From assembly GCA_020466095.1 (NCBI GenBank), contig CM035809.1, positions 5,878,723-5,942,722 on the forward strand: a stretch of DNA of 64,000 nt, in the 5' to 3' direction. Below the pieces are notes generated by a model, which did no database searches, was not told the DNA's origin, and worked only from the letters and a program-made list of their open reading frames with translations. A program made the position numbers and the translations under genes. The stretch's first letter is position 1, and each line of letters starts with the position of its first letter. The DNA is from Chlorops oryzae. Its lineage: Eukaryota; Arthropoda; Insecta; Diptera; Chloropidae. Of the stretch, positions 1 through 11,403 are shown in pieces.

Positions 1-770
1 GGCACTCGGAAACTCAGTGTTACAGTAGGCGCGGAAATTTATTTTGTAATATTTGTCAGATAGCCCGAATTATAATATAAGTAAATAGATAATTTAAGGA
101 ATTGTAAAATAAGATTGAATTTAAAATAAAATCGAATTTCATTAAATATTCATAAGCAGCGCTCGGATTTTATTCACTTTTATAAATTTCAAGCATACTT
201 TATGGAGTTCAAATTTTTTTCGACTCACATTTAGTTAAGATTAAAATCGATTTTTAACTTCAATATGAATTTTTTTGAAGTTAGAAAAGCGACTTGAAGT
301 TCATTTTCGCTAAACTTATTCGCAAAATATTGGCACGAAAAATTTTTGCCCCATAAAGTATGCTTTTAATTTAAGTCAGCAAAATCTGAGCCTTTATTAT
401 ATACACATAGCCGTTCGTCACCGTCTGAGTACATAATGCTAGTTCTAATAAATCGAAATTGAACGACTCAATTTAAGCTACCCTTTTTAATGCTACTTTT
501 TTACCGAACAGTGGTGCCAGTATTTTTGGTGCCACTTTTCCCTTGAAAATTCTCCTTTTTCAATTTTCTATAGACGAATGATTGAAAAAAATACCTTTTT
601 AGTGGTTTTTGGTTAGAAATTAATGATCAGAAATCCTTCAAAATGGGGAAAAGTCCCTAATCCTGGCATTACTGTTCACCAATAAATGTATCATTTGTTC
701 AATTGCTCTTATATATGTTAGCGAATATGCTGCTTCCGATAGAGGCTGGAGTGCCTTAAACTTACTTGCT
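1..770. other. AT-rich intergenic DNA, no gene seen
   Basis: This stretch is AT-rich with frequent stops in all frames. I see no coding signal, RNA gene or clear repeat boundary in it. Confidence 0.5.
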
Positions 771-794
771 ATGTCCTTTGAGGACAATCCTTGG

Positions 795-1178
795 TTATTT
801 GGGCACCCATCGGCCCGTAAAGTTTTTCATCGCCAACTTATCGCGTATAATATTAACTGCCGTTCCGGTCGACACACCTACGGCCTCTGCTACTTTGCGC
901 ACTTTCGTTCGTGGATCAGCGAGAATGATGTCGTGGACTTTTTGAATGTTTTCCTCGGTAACCACGTCTGCCGGGCGTCCTGGTCGCTCCTCATCAAAAA
1001 CGGATGTTCGTCCACGTTTAAATTCGTTGAACCAATATATAACTGTGGTCTTAGATGGCGAAGTGTTCCCATAAACTGCATCCAACATTGTTTTTATCTC
1101 CTCGCATGTTTTCCCATCCAAGAGCAAAAAGCGTATTATCGAATGATACTGCTCTTTTTCCATCTTAGCGAAAATCAC
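795..1178 (-). pseudogene. mariner transposase fragment (N-terminal part)
   Basis: A 127-codon open frame starting with ATG matches the N-terminal DNA-binding half of mariner (Tc1/mariner, DD34D) transposases. The order is typical: MEKEQYHSIIRF start, FLLLDGKTCEEI helix, YWFNEFKRGRTSVFD and EERPGRPADVVTEENI linker, then a second helix-turn-helix ending near GRWVPK. An intact mariner transposase is about 340 residues; here a stop follows WVPK and the catalytic DDD region is missing. It is therefore a dead, 3'-truncated copy, inserted with its coding strand on minus. No terminal inverted repeats could be confirmed. Confidence 0.85.
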
Positions 1179-1410
1179 GAAACACGTGTTACTCGAATGG
1201 TTGCCAAATCCAAACTAACCTATAACATACAGCTGTCTGAAATTTGTTTTGCAGCCGTTTGATAGATGGCAGCACACGATGATAATATGTATGAATGGAT
1301 CCGATTGTTGGTGCTGCATTTGAATTTGTTGTTGTTTATGCTGCTGCTGCAGTTATTCTAGCTCCCGTAGTTGTTGTAAGAGACTAAGAATTCCCCTTGC
1401 CGCTGCATCG

Positions 1411-2145
1411 CTGAACAAATCTGTTCGAACTTCGATTCTCCGTTATTAATTTTTTGGATTTTAATTAAATTGAAGTCTTTTTTCGGCGTTTTTTCTTGAA
1501 TTGAATGAATTGCGCGTTTAAATCTGTTGGTTAAGGTTCCCGTTTTGGCTTCAATAGTTCATATTTTAAAAGATATGAATGTTTATGATTTTCGCAAAAA
1601 GTTCGCAATTTAAATTTTGATGGTGTTTTCGAAAATTATAATCGGAACAACACACATAAACTTTTTTTTTAATTTTTCGGAGTGCGTCCACTGCGTTCAC
1701 CGTCCTCCGTGCTCATTTCACCACGCTTGAATTTTGCATACCAATCAATTATTGTTGATTTTCCTGGGGCAGAGTCCGGAAACTCATTATCAAGCCAAGT
1801 TTTTGCTTCCACTGTATTTTTTCCCTTCAGAAAACAGTATTTTATCAAAGCAGGAAATTCTTTTTTTTCCATTTTTTTCACAATACGAACGAATCTGTTC
1901 GAACTCCTGATTCTCCGTTATTAATTTTTTTGGATTTTAATTAAATTTGCGTCTTTTTTCGGCGTTTTTCTTGAATTGAATGAATTGCGCGTTTTGGCTT
2001 CAATAGTTAATATTTCAAAAGATATAAATGATTATGATTTTCGCAAAAAGTTCACAATTTATATTTTGATGGTGTTTTTCGAAAATTATAATCGGAACAA
2101 CACACATTAACTTTTTTTTTTTTAATTTTTCGGAGTGCTGCTCGC
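1411..2145 (-). repeat. imperfect direct repeat flanking a second mariner fragment
   Basis: Two copies of a ~265 bp AT-rich unit lie at about 1411-1690 and 1884-2145. Shared landmarks include CTGTTCGAAC, CTCCGTTATTAATTTTT, GAATTGAATGAATTGCGCG, and ATAATCGGAACAACACACAT. The second mariner reading frame sits between them, so the locus looks like a tandem duplication or recombination product of one truncated mariner. Confidence 0.75.
1669..1881 (-). pseudogene. second mariner transposase fragment
   Basis: A 70-codon frame from ATG encodes MKKMEKKEFPALIKYCFLKG, then KNTVEAKTWLDNEF, STIIDWYAKFKRGEMSTEDG and ERSGRTPKN. This is the first helix-turn-helix region of a mariner transposase, from a different lineage than the copy at 795-1178 (KEFxxLIKxCFLKGKNTVEA type). 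It stops after about a fifth of the expected length. It is a relic; the stop falls where the flanking direct repeat begins. Confidence 0.8.
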
Positions 2146-2889
2146 GATGTTCGAATAATTTTATCTTCGAATAAAGTACCGCTTGAAGGCGCCAGAAATT
2201 ATCTTTTTCTCAGATTTCTTAATAAATTTTTCGTTTAAACGAATATCCCGTACTTGAGTTCAAAAGATCTTTATTGACTAAGATGTGTCCTAAGACTAAC
2301 GCTTAAGATTTAAAATCGCTGCTTAAATACTAATTCAGGTAGTTTTTATCCCTCAGGAATTTTAACATAAGTACCCTTAAAGAGGGTAGTTTCGATTTCT
2401 CAGTTTTATGTTTTTATTACGGTATCTGTCATTGAGTCGTTCAATTTAGATTTCTCCTTTTTTATTACGATATCTTTTACTGAATTCCTCAATTTAAATT
2501 TCTTGGAACTAGCATAATGTTTACGTATCCAGACGTTGAACAATGGCTAGATGCCTAAATTAATGTCATTTTATATTGGGCTTTAGGTCACTCAATTTCT
2601 ACTTTATTAAAAATAATTTTAATTACTGGCAATCAAAAAAAAATTTATTTTCCTGAATTTCCGAAATCTGGAAAGCAGATGCGAGCCATTCATCTTCAGG
2701 TATCTTAACCACTTCGACCACGTCAGCTGTGTGACGTAGGCCAACTGAAATACAAATTGCCGTGCCCACCAAGTATGTATGTATGTTGTAGGAACGTATC
2801 TCGGTAGCCAGAATATGAACGGCTAATGGACGAAATGATTTCCCTCGTCCACATCGCTCCGTTATGCAAGTTCGAGTGCGGTTGCCTCA
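2146..2889. other. intergenic DNA, no gene seen
   Basis: No coding frame or recognisable element was found between the mariner relic and the hAT-type MITE. Confidence 0.4.
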
Positions 2890-2897
2890 ATAGAAAC

Positions 2898-3111
2898 TAG
2901 GGATGTCAAAATCCCGGGATATCCCGGGATCCCGGAATTAGTCCCGGTGGTTTTCTTGGCTATTCAACAAAAGTTTGATTAACACATCCATATATTTTAA
3001 CTTCGACTAAACGATTTAACAGATTTAAACGATTTTGTTCGATTTTTTCTACGAATTTAACGATTTATTACTATTATTTTATATTCCGGGATCCCGGGAT
3101 TGGCATGCCTA
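2898..3111. mobile_element. hAT-type MITE (214 bp) with 8-bp target duplication
   Basis: The element begins TAGGGATGTCAAAATCCCGG and ends with the imperfect inverse CCGGGATTGGCATGCCTA. It is flanked by an exact 8-bp direct repeat, ATAGAAAC, at 2890-2897 and 3112-3119. An 8-bp duplication and a YAGG-type terminus are typical of the hAT superfamily. It has no coding capacity; the ends carry clustered CCCGGGAT palindromes. Confidence 0.85.
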
Positions 3112-3119
3112 ATAGAAAC

Positions 3120-3911
3120 ATATCAATAATCCCGGAGACCTATAAAGAAAAAATATCTTCCCCTTAAGGGCCGAATGGGGTAATTTTTCCATTTTAATTA
3201 AATATATCTAGCAAGGTGTCATTTTTTCAATTTTTAAATCGTTCGACAAATTTTTTAAAGATAAATTATGTATGTAGCTTTTTCAGGAAAATTGTTTTAT
3301 TTATGTTTCATTTTCATACAAAGTAATTCATTAACGGGGGTTATGGTGATGTTTTTTCATGTGAATGATAATTCTCTAAAAAATATATATATAAATATTA
3401 AATATATCAATAAGGTTTCTGGTCTGTATAGCTTAAAAACCGCAGAAATTCAGAAATGCTCATTTCGGCAATCGTTTGCCACATCCTGAAACAAACCCGG
3501 TTTTGTAGTTAGTACCCATTTCGGGAAGACCCTCAAAATCCACTTGGCCCAAGCAAAAAGTACCTACATATATCATGGAAACTATCAAGGAAAATCGAAA
3601 TTCCCCATAAAAAAAATTCTTGTTTTTTTGACGATTTCAGAGCACGATGCCATCCCTTAAAAACACTTTGTTTTGAAAATCGTTTATACTATTAACTTTG
3701 TCATAATATCAACTTTCAAAAACCACTTGACCCACAAAAATTTCTAAGCTGTACTGAAGTAAAATATGTTACAACATTTTTCAATGAAGTTCATACAATC
3801 TTGCTATGTAGTAAGAAAGAAATATAGAGTATACTTTTAGGGTAAAAATTTTTCATATGAAAAATCCATTTGAAAACAAAAGTTTATACAAAATGTGTGC
3901 TCTAACGAAAT
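3120..3911. other. AT-rich intergenic DNA, no gene seen
   Basis: Short open frames only, with no family signature. No repeat boundaries noticed. Confidence 0.4.
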
Positions 3912-4715
3912 CAAAGGGTCTTCCCGGTTGAGCAAAGGCATGTGCCACCCTGAAAGGAATTTTTAAATTTTAGTGATTTTTCGATAGGTTTCATCTAAAA
4001 ATACTGTGGAGACCACTTTTTAGATTTTAATTTTGAATAGGCCTTGAGATATCCTTGCAAGTCCTTTTTTATTAAGGCTTTTTTCAAAATTTTATATCTC
4101 AACAAGCAATTAAGATAGAGAGACGATCTAAACAGATTCTGTTAGACAATAAAACAAGGAAGCTAAAAAAAATTTTGTTTTAATTTTACACTGAGAAATT
4201 TTTTTTCACAAAAATAAAAAGAAAAGTTTAAGTATTTTTTTCAGTGTATTCCAATTTTGACGCGACTTTTAAATTTTTTTGAAAAATAGCTCCTAGTATT
4301 TACTTTAATTTAAAAGAAACAAGTATTCCAATCGGATGGCGTAACAGTGTCATATTTACAAAAATGCAAGGGTACATTAATACTCTCAGTGTTGATCCCA
4401 TACAAAAGGCATCACTCATACGACATGTATGCGGATTATCGAATATATAATTAACGTCCTACATGAATTTTTTTAGCTTCCTTGTTTTATTGTCTAACAG
4501 AATCTGTTTAGATCGTCTCTCTATCTTAATTGCTTGTTGAGATATAAAATTTTGAAAAAAGCCTTAATAAAAAAGGACTTGCAAGGATATCTCAAGGACT
4601 ATTCAAAATTAAAATCTAAAAAGTGGTCTCCACAGTATTTTTAGATGAAACCTATCGAAAAATCAACAAAATTTAAAAATTCCTTTCAGCGTGGCACAAC
4701 CCGTCAGACCCTTTG
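3912..4715. mobile_element. foldback element, copy 1 (long inverted arms)
   Basis: Arms of roughly 260 bp (about 3912-4180 and 4460-4715) are inverse complements. Both contain the same landmarks, such as GAGATATCCTTGCAAGTCC, TTAAGATAGAGAGACGATCT and ACAATAAAACAAGGAAGCTA. The termini read CAAAGGGTCT and AGACCCTTTG. The ~280 bp middle is unique and non-coding. A second, larger copy lies at 60756-61914 with the same termini. No target duplication is certain. Confidence 0.85.
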
Positions 4716-5439
4716 TATGAAAACTTCAGAATGTTTCCGTTGCGTTAATTGTAAGGTCTGCACAAAATTTAAAGACATTCTGACCAAAGGAAAAAATTTT
4801 AAATTAAAAAATAATTTTGAGTTGTATGGTGAGTGGGTGGTGGGCGTGACCGATATTGATGGAACTTCATATTTTTCTTAATTTTATTGAGATAAGGTTC
4901 AGTGCCAAGTTTCATCACTCTGCGAACACTACGTATAGTTTGTTTTTTTACACTCAAATGTATTATGCGATCCCACTGTGTCATGGGAGGAAATTGGAAA
5001 CGCCAATTTCCCGAGTTTTATCGCTTTAAAAAAAAAAGTTCCGAAACAAATGTTTATACTAAATATGTGATCTAATGGAATCATAAAAAAAAATTAAATT
5101 TTTTCCAAAACAGGTTTTTTGACACCTTGCTAAATCATCCTTGGTATAACATATTATTTAATATATTATATTAAATATTTAATATAAACTTTTATATTCC
5201 AAGGGGTGAAGGGCGTTATTATGATTATGTGCTATAAACTCACTTTCCCACTCGTCTGGTTCCATTTTGCGCGCGTGAAAGTGGAAACCAGGCCGAGTGG
5301 GCATTGGGTGTATCCAGTTATCTATGCGAGGGTGCCGATAGATGACTCTGATTTATTTTACTATTTTACTGTATGGATTTATAAATTATTTTTTTTCATG
5401 GCGGTGCCGTTATCTTGGGCTTGGAAACAGCAACAAAGT
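4716..5439. other. intergenic DNA with a small hairpin
   Basis: No gene recognised. Around 5245-5302 a short imperfect palindrome pairs CCCACTCGTCTGGTTCCA with its near inverse GGAAACCAGGCCGAGTGGG. Confidence 0.35.
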
Positions 5440-5905
5440 AACACTTTGGTAGGTTCCAGGACATGACGGTCACGAAGGGAACGAAAGGGCTGAGTGTCTC
5501 GCCAAGCGATGAGCTCAAAGACACCTTATCGGGCCCGAACCTGTCTGTACACTTCAAAGATCACATGGTACAGAACTTTTTCGAAACTGGGAGGAAAAGA
5601 GCTTTCGCTCATCCTGCATGAAATCAAAAGGTCAAAAGGCAAGCCAAAAGATTCATCACTCCCAACAAACAAAGCTCTAATAGATTAATGTATCTCAGAA
5701 GGAAAGATCTAAAAATCCTAACCGTATATTACCCTGGGCACTGCAAATTGAGATATCATCTCAGAAAGGTAGACCTAACGAATGGATCCGTGTGCCGATT
5801 CTGTGAAATGGATGAAGAAACGCCAGAACACGTCCTCTGCGAATCCTCAACTTTGGGAAGGCGCTTGTTGCCCCCTATAATTATTGGAGCGTCTTAAAAT
5901 CGTAC
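5440..5905 (+). pseudogene. 5'-truncated non-LTR retrotransposon (RNase H and C-terminal part)
   Basis: Translation in shifting frames gives VPGHDGHEGNERAECLAKR, the C-terminal motif of a LINE-encoded RNase H (GHxGxxGNExAD type). It is followed after about 230 bp by GHCKLRYHL and VCRFCEMDEETPEHVLCE, the conserved C-terminal cysteine/histidine stretch of LOA/I/R1-group LINE polymerases. Frames are interrupted, so this is a dead 3' fragment of a plus-strand insertion. The exact clade is not certain. Confidence 0.8.
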
Positions 5906-7389
5906 ACAGTAAATACATAAAGAGCCTCAGGATAATAGATTAAGATGACATTGGGGTTAGCATAATAGACCCACTAGGGGTCGCGGTGCGCACAACTCCC
6001 CAACTTAATAAATAATGGCAATGCCGTTATCACCACAAGGCAGCTAAACTGAATAAAACAATCACAGTCGAAGAGATATTTGGGGCCCGGGGGATTTTTT
6101 GTGGGGTCCCGTCACAAAAATGTGCGGCAAAAAAACCAACACTCACCCTCTCTAAAGGCCTGATTATTTATAACAGTCCATGTACAAAAAAAGCTGTACC
6201 CTATTTCAAGCTGTAACCTTTGTACCCCTAAAATAGTATATCACTTGATTTAATCAAAATTTTTGTTACACTTTAGTCGTTCGAAACGTGATGCACAGAA
6301 AGAAATTTTTATACTATTTTGCTTTTTGGTTAAATCTGAACGATTTTATTAGAGCCAACAGTTTATAAGTTATTTAGCTAAAAATGGACAGGTTACCCAA
6401 ATATTTATTTTTAGTTAAGAAGGAATAAATGAATAAATGGATGCCGGGTTAAAAAACGTTTATTTAGAGCTTAGAAGCATGACTCGTTCTATAATATTGC
6501 TTCTCAAGTTTTAAGCACAAGTGGAGGGATTGCGGTAAATCCACCGGTTCTTTAATCCCTAAAAAAACCTGGGAATATCTCCATTTAATCCTCTTATAAA
6601 TGTATCGAGAGCCTTTACACGGTAGGAGGCCAATGAAAAGGTTGAGAACTTCTGCTCCCACTTCAATACAGGATATTTTATGAAGAATAAGTGGAAGGTG
6701 GGAATAAACTTGTTGGTAGAATTCCTGAATGTTGACCTTCCCTGCACTAATGATGGTTAGATTTTTCTGTAGGGTAAAGCAATTTTTTATTCTTCTTTGT
6801 TGTTTGTTACACAAGTTTACATGATATGACTATATGGAAAAGTTATATTGATGCATATCAATCACAGGCATACCCGAGAAGTATGCAACTTTTTTTTAAC
6901 TTGTCATTTTTAAGGATGTTGCACCCGCCTGAGCGTATTGAAACCTAGCATACATTATTTTGGTATAAAACTCTATTATCGAGAATTTTAATTAAGCTAG
7001 TCGCATAGCTCGAACAACAACAAAATTGCCATAAAAAATTTCCTTCCAGGTGAGCATGTATTAGTTTTGGCAAAATCGCTTAAAACATATTTTTGAAATA
7101 TTTTCCGAGCAATTTTCTATACATGGGTTTTTGAAAAACTTTCTATCTTTAGAATTGCCTTAGATATGATTTTTTTTAAACTTTCTCTAAAAAACCCATT
7201 TTTCAAGGATATTCAAGGACTATAGGAGAAAGGGAGCCAAAACTCGGCGCAAATTAAATGTTTTGCATTGACCTAAACAGTAAAATTTAAATCGGCTTTG
7301 AAAGCTAGTATATTAGAGATGAAAGAGTCTCCAATTGTAATAATAAATAAGAAAATGTCGACCAAAAACTCTTTTTCAATAAATGAGAA
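5906..7389. other. intergenic DNA; unrecognised minus-strand open frame at 6464-6814
   Basis: The only notable frame is 116 codons on minus (6814 to 6464), with segments such as IQEFYQQVYSHLPLILHKI and YIYKRIKWRYSQVF. I do not recognise a family; it could be a transposase remnant or chance. The rest shows no gene. Confidence 0.3.
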
Positions 7390-7534
7390 TTTATTTCGAT
7401 AGAGATAATTACAATTTTTCCTTAGCTTATTCGTATGAAAATCATGAAAACAAAATCGTAACGATACAAATAAAAAAAAAATAAAAAAATATTTAAAAAA
7501 AAAACAGCATAAATTAGAAATACTAACAAATTAA

Positions 7535-8269
7535 TTAACTAAGAAAAATATGATCGAAGGGTATTTGCTCGAAGAGCCTATTTGAAATTTCCTTAAAGAT
7601 TTTCCCAAAGCTCGTAGCGTATCCGACTTTCAGCTCATTGAAAACCGTTTCCCAATTGTCGTTCAGAAACCGATTCATCGTGCGCGAGAGTAACCGATCG
7701 TTAAAGAGATTCTCGAAATGAAGATACACCCGGCTGGGGTCGAACGTGACGCGATACTCTTTCAACCGCATGAATTTTACACCATTGTCATCGTTATAGG
7801 GCTCTCCGATTAGACGATGCTCGATTTTTGTATTAACCAGCGTTATATTGCTCTTGCCTTTGCCAGTTATCGGTAGCAATAGAATCCTTCCGGTCATTTC
7901 GTAATCGCCGATCATTTCGATGCGATCCGTTACACTATCGCAAATGATCAAATGATTCTTGAGATCTGTCCGATAGCGATGTATCTTGCTCGTTGAGATC
8001 ATATCGCGCACCATCAGATTCCGTAGACTTTGCTTCAACACAATCGGCGGCATACCAGAATCAATGGTCAACGATTTCACGGCCAATGGCTCCAAAGGTG
8101 GTATACCGAATTCTTTGCTGCCGTTTTTCAATATGACTATTGCGCCATTCACAGCATCCACCAAACACTTGTCGAAATTCTCATCGCGTTGACATTTTTG
8201 GAAGTTATCGCTGCAAAAAAAAAAAAAATTAAATAAAAAAACAAATATCAAAATACGCATAAATTCCAT
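7535..8269 (-). CDS. takeout/juvenile-hormone-binding-protein (JHBP) family protein
   Basis: The frame encodes up to 244 residues. The body matches the JHBP/takeout family of secreted carriers of small hydrophobic ligands: an early cysteine pair in NFQKCQRDENFDKCLVDAV, the GIPPLEPLAVKSLTIDSG block, a mid-protein cysteine near LIICDSV, GRILLLPITGKGKSNITL, and the C-terminal LFNDRLLSRTMNRFLNDNWE helix. Length and layout fit the family. The N-terminus is ambiguous. Read straight through, ATG at 8269 or 8260 gives a very hydrophobic MRILIFVFLFNFFFFCS leader. But that leader is encoded by a poly-T run ending in GCAG at 8211-8214, which looks just like an intron 3' end, so the exon may begin at 8210 (phase 2). 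A minus-strand AATAAA lies at 7395-7390, about 140 bp past the stop. The ligand is unknown. Confidence 0.85.
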   Translation of the reverse strand: MEFMRILIFVFLFNFFFFCSDNFQKCQRDENFDKCLVDAVNGAIVILKNGSKEFGIPPLEPLAVKSLTIDSGMPPIVLKQSLRNLMVRDMISTSKIHRYRTDLKNHLIICDSVTDRIEMIGDYEMTGRILLLPITGKGKSNITLVNTKIEHRLIGEPYNDDNGVKFMRLKEYRVTFDPSRVYLHFENLFNDRLLSRTMNRFLNDNWETVFNELKVGYATSFGKIFKEISNRLFEQIPFDHIFLS

Positions 8270-8270
8270 T

Positions 8271-8292
8271 CAAACACACACACACACACACA
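8271..8292. repeat. (CA)n microsatellite
   Basis: Eleven CA units directly upstream of the takeout/JHBP frame. Together with the adjacent T-rich tract on minus it resembles intronic sequence. Confidence 0.85.
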
Positions 8293-9360
8293 GGCACTCT
8301 ATATACGAATTTCAAAGATGAACGGCCGCTTGGCTGAAAAAGACCTGTTTTCTTTTTTTTTCTGTCAATCCGAAGCATGAATAAAATTCAACTCAATTAC
8401 AGTTCAATGTCAAGTTGAATGCTTCGCATCAAGAGTAAAAACAAAAAACAAAAAAAAAATGAGAGAAGAGTAAAGAAAATACACGGCCTTGAAACATGCA
8501 CCCGACCACTTTGAAATCGGAATTCGGAAATCTTGACCTAGACAACACGCGAGATACCAGTGAACTGTAGACTGAATTTTACATGTTGTCGATGAAACGG
8601 CAATCGGAACCGTGCGAGGGATAAGGCGCAAGTAGAAGCGCACATGCTATCGAAACTTGTTTCTTAAAAAGCTTTTCTTTTCTTATTTTAGCGCCTGTAA
8701 TTCACGCTTCGAAGAGTGACGCAGATATGTCTTTAAAAAAAAAAAAAGGTATAAAAAACAAAGAGGGGGAAAAAGATGGGGGAAAACGACCTAGCAGCGC
8801 AATGATCACAACGACAACAAGTGAATAACCTACAAACGTTCCCTATTCACGTTTTTTGCAGGAAGTGAGCACTTGGAAGTGGAATGTGCACAACCAGAAA
8901 CGGGTCATGGGCGTACATTGCCTCCAAGGGAATTATGGAAACACAGAATGGTGCTCTCAAGTTCCAGTTTGATGCAGTTCCAATTCGTAATGCAGGAAAT
9001 TAAGAATTTAAAGCAAAAAGCACGCGAATGAATCTGTCAAGGGAATTAAGGGAATTTAGGGCAATTTGATGAATGAAATGAATGAATCAATTAAAGCAGT
9101 TGTTGAACGTTTAAAGTGAGCATTTCATGGAATTTATGAGGTGGTGAGGTGGGATATGGAACGCGCAATCGTTAAATTGTTTGCATGTCCCAGTACTGCC
9201 GATACATACACACAACGAACAGTTGCTGAACAGAGGAATACGGGGAAAATACGGGGGAAAAAATTATTGCACGATTGCATGAAAATATTGCCGGCAAGTA
9301 TCGAACGTGAATCAGATAATCATACAGTTTAACCGTCTTCCCATTGAGCAGATACAGTAA
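8293..9360. other. intergenic or intronic DNA, no gene seen
   Basis: No coding frame with family signal. It lies upstream of the takeout/JHBP exon on the minus strand and may be its intron. Confidence 0.35.
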
Positions 9361-9493
9361 GGGTCCTCATGCAACGCATTTACACCGTGTAAGCTGAGTG
9401 AAGTTCGTAAAACTGTCAAATTTTGTATGCAATTTTGACAGTTTTACTTACTTCACTCAGTTTACACGGTGTAAATGTGTTGCATGAGGACCC
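9361..9493. mobile_element. hairpin MITE (133 bp, near-perfect palindrome)
   Basis: The sequence starts GGGTCCTCATGCAACGCATT and ends with its inverse AATGTGTTGCATGAGGACCC (one mismatch). The arms are about 60 bp with four or so mismatches and a tiny loop. TA dinucleotides flank both sides, compatible with a Tc1/mariner-type MITE. A related single end, GGTCCTCATGCA, occurs at 26385. Confidence 0.85.
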
Positions 9494-9630
9494 ATAGTAC
9501 AAAAGTTTAAGTTTGTGGAGTAAGGATGTAAAAAAAATGATTGCATGATTGAGTAAAAATATTGACCGAAAGTATCGAACGTGCCACGGGCAATGCTTAA
9601 GATTTGTTCATGTGCACCAACAGTAGAAAT

Positions 9631-10106
9631 CAGGGACATGAACCGGTTTTGAACCGCAAAACCACTTTTATCTGCTGATGAACCAAACCATTAACCGAAT
9701 CGAAGTTTTTCACAAATGTTTGAACCGAACCAAAAACCGAACCCCTTTTTGTAAAGGTTTGGGGTTTCATTTTTGCCTGCAACCATGCACAGTGGTCGCT
9801 CCCATAGCCCAAAAATAATAAATCTAATTCGATATTTTTATGAAATTAGTATCGATGCCATCTCTAATATGAGTAGAGTAACCACCACTAACTTTTTATT
9901 GTGCAAATTTTAACCCTTAATGGTAAAAAAAAAAATGCGTTAAAAGTGGGAACACGTGTTAACAAAATTTTTTTCAGTCTGAGAAATTACCGATCCGAGA
10001 CCCCGGATCAAAGAAGAACCTGTTTGACGAACCAATCCAAAAGTTCAAACACGGTTCGAACCGCCGAACCGAACCGGGAAAATTTGCCACCCGGTTCACG
10101 TCCCGG
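9631..10106. mobile_element. hAT-type element 'GGTTCGGTT', copy 1
   Basis: The element runs from CAGGGACATGAACCGG to CCGGTTCACGTCCCGG and is the inverse, homologous copy of the element at 12605-13380. Its interior has many GAACCG/CGGTTC motifs. The flanks GTAGAAAT and CTGGAAAG match only 5 of 8, so the target duplication has decayed. It has no intact coding frame. Confidence 0.8.
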
Positions 10107-11217
10107 CTGGAAAGTAAAGAACGCGCAATCATATGCAGCACTTGAGCAATCCGTGAGTTGTCTCAATATCCGATATTGTGCAATTTAATATTAGATTCAA
10201 TTTCGATTTATTTTCAAACTAAAAACGAAACTGCACAGCATTTTGAAATGAAAAAAAAAATGAATCTTTAAATGCTCTGGGTGTCAACTATGGAAGCAGA
10301 AGAATTCTACATGGGAACAGCGAAGCTTTGTAGAAAAATTAAATATAAAATATTCTTTTAAAAATTATAGTTCAGGGGACGCTCAGGAGCAATGAGTGAA
10401 CTTGGAGAAGTTGTCCAGTTATAATTTTTCTATAATTTAATCAAACAATTTTCAAAAAATTCTTTCAGGCCGGAGAGCTGCGGACCTAAAATATCAAAAA
10501 GAAGGGAAAAACTCGTAAAGTTTTTAAGATTTTTGCAATTTGCAGCTACTAGATGGAAACTTTCCGGATTAGTTAGTACTAGAACAATTTTTTTTTTTAG
10601 TCTAAGGCTCAATCTTTGTCATAGATAGGAAAATAAAATGTTCGACGGTTTTCGAGATACAGGCATAAGTATGTGGGCAACTTAATTCTCGGCCATAATT
10701 TTTGATATCGACTTAAAATCGATATGTAGCCAATCGGACAAAACCAAGTATAGAGAGTTTGAATTTCCTCAAGTTCGAAGAGTTCGAAGACCTCAAAATT
10801 GTGTCCCAATGTTATATGAAGGAAAAAAAAAGAAAACTCCAATATACCTTAAGGCTTTGGCCATCACGATTTGTAAACATTTGACATAGGTATATAATAA
10901 TAATACACAGACGAATGGGTTAATTTCTTGCTCTTCCCTATGGCAATGGACTCGGATATACCTAAACCAGAAATCATTGGACAAATACATATCTTGATTG
11001 CACTTTCAAGGAAAAAACTTTGTGATCTCGCGATTTCCTTAAACAAAAATAAACTGTTTTCCTTTGACAAAACGCGTTCCTAACCGCCTTGAACACCACC
11101 TCCAAGTTCGGTTGCATCAAAACAAAAACACTCCATAATTTCAAAGTCCCTGCTCCCATGTATGTATGTACAACACAAGCAACATATGTAGATCCAACGA
11201 ACTCATGGGAACACGCC
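10107..11217. other. intergenic or intronic DNA, no gene seen
   Basis: Minus-strand frames of 60-77 codons overlap here but show no family signature. It may be an intron downstream of the exon ending at 11265. Confidence 0.3.
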
Positions 11218-11264
11218 TTAAAAAATTAATGATCTCAATGACTGCTTCCAGCACGATGACTTAC

Positions 11265-11403
11265 GCAATTCTTTTGCTGCAATTAATTGCAACAGTCCGC
11301 CGGCCAATAGCACGCACAACACTACATTTGCTCCACTGATCGTTATTTTTGTTGTAGTTTCTTTTTTTGTCTTTAACAAATTTTTACTGCTTTTGGCAAA
11401 CAT
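11265..11403 (-). CDS. candidate first coding exon with signal peptide
   Basis: ATG at 11403 sits in a good insect context (ACAAAATG). The frame encodes 46 residues: a lysine-rich start, then a strong hydrophobic run ISGANVVLCVLLAGGLLQLI ending AAKEL, which resembles a signal peptide or signal anchor. The frame is cut by a consensus 5' splice site, C|GTAAGT, at 11265/11264, leaving phase 1. The rest of the gene must lie further along the minus strand. The takeout/JHBP exon at 8210 is downstream in the same direction, but its acceptor is phase 2, so a direct join would break frame. A missing exon or a different gene is possible. Family not recognised. Confidence 0.45.

Noticed and set aside
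771..1262. Plus-strand 163-codon frame over the mariner fragment
   Set aside because: The minus strand encodes an unmistakable mariner N-terminus; the plus frame is its complement.
9901..10188. 95-codon plus frame across the hAT-type element
   Set aside because: It crosses the element end and is rich in GTTCGAACC-derived codons; no protein family resemblance.
8210..11403. Direct splice of the 11265 signal-peptide exon to the takeout/JHBP exon at 8210
   Set aside because: The donor is phase 1 and the acceptor phase 2, so the joined frame is broken. An extra exon would be required.
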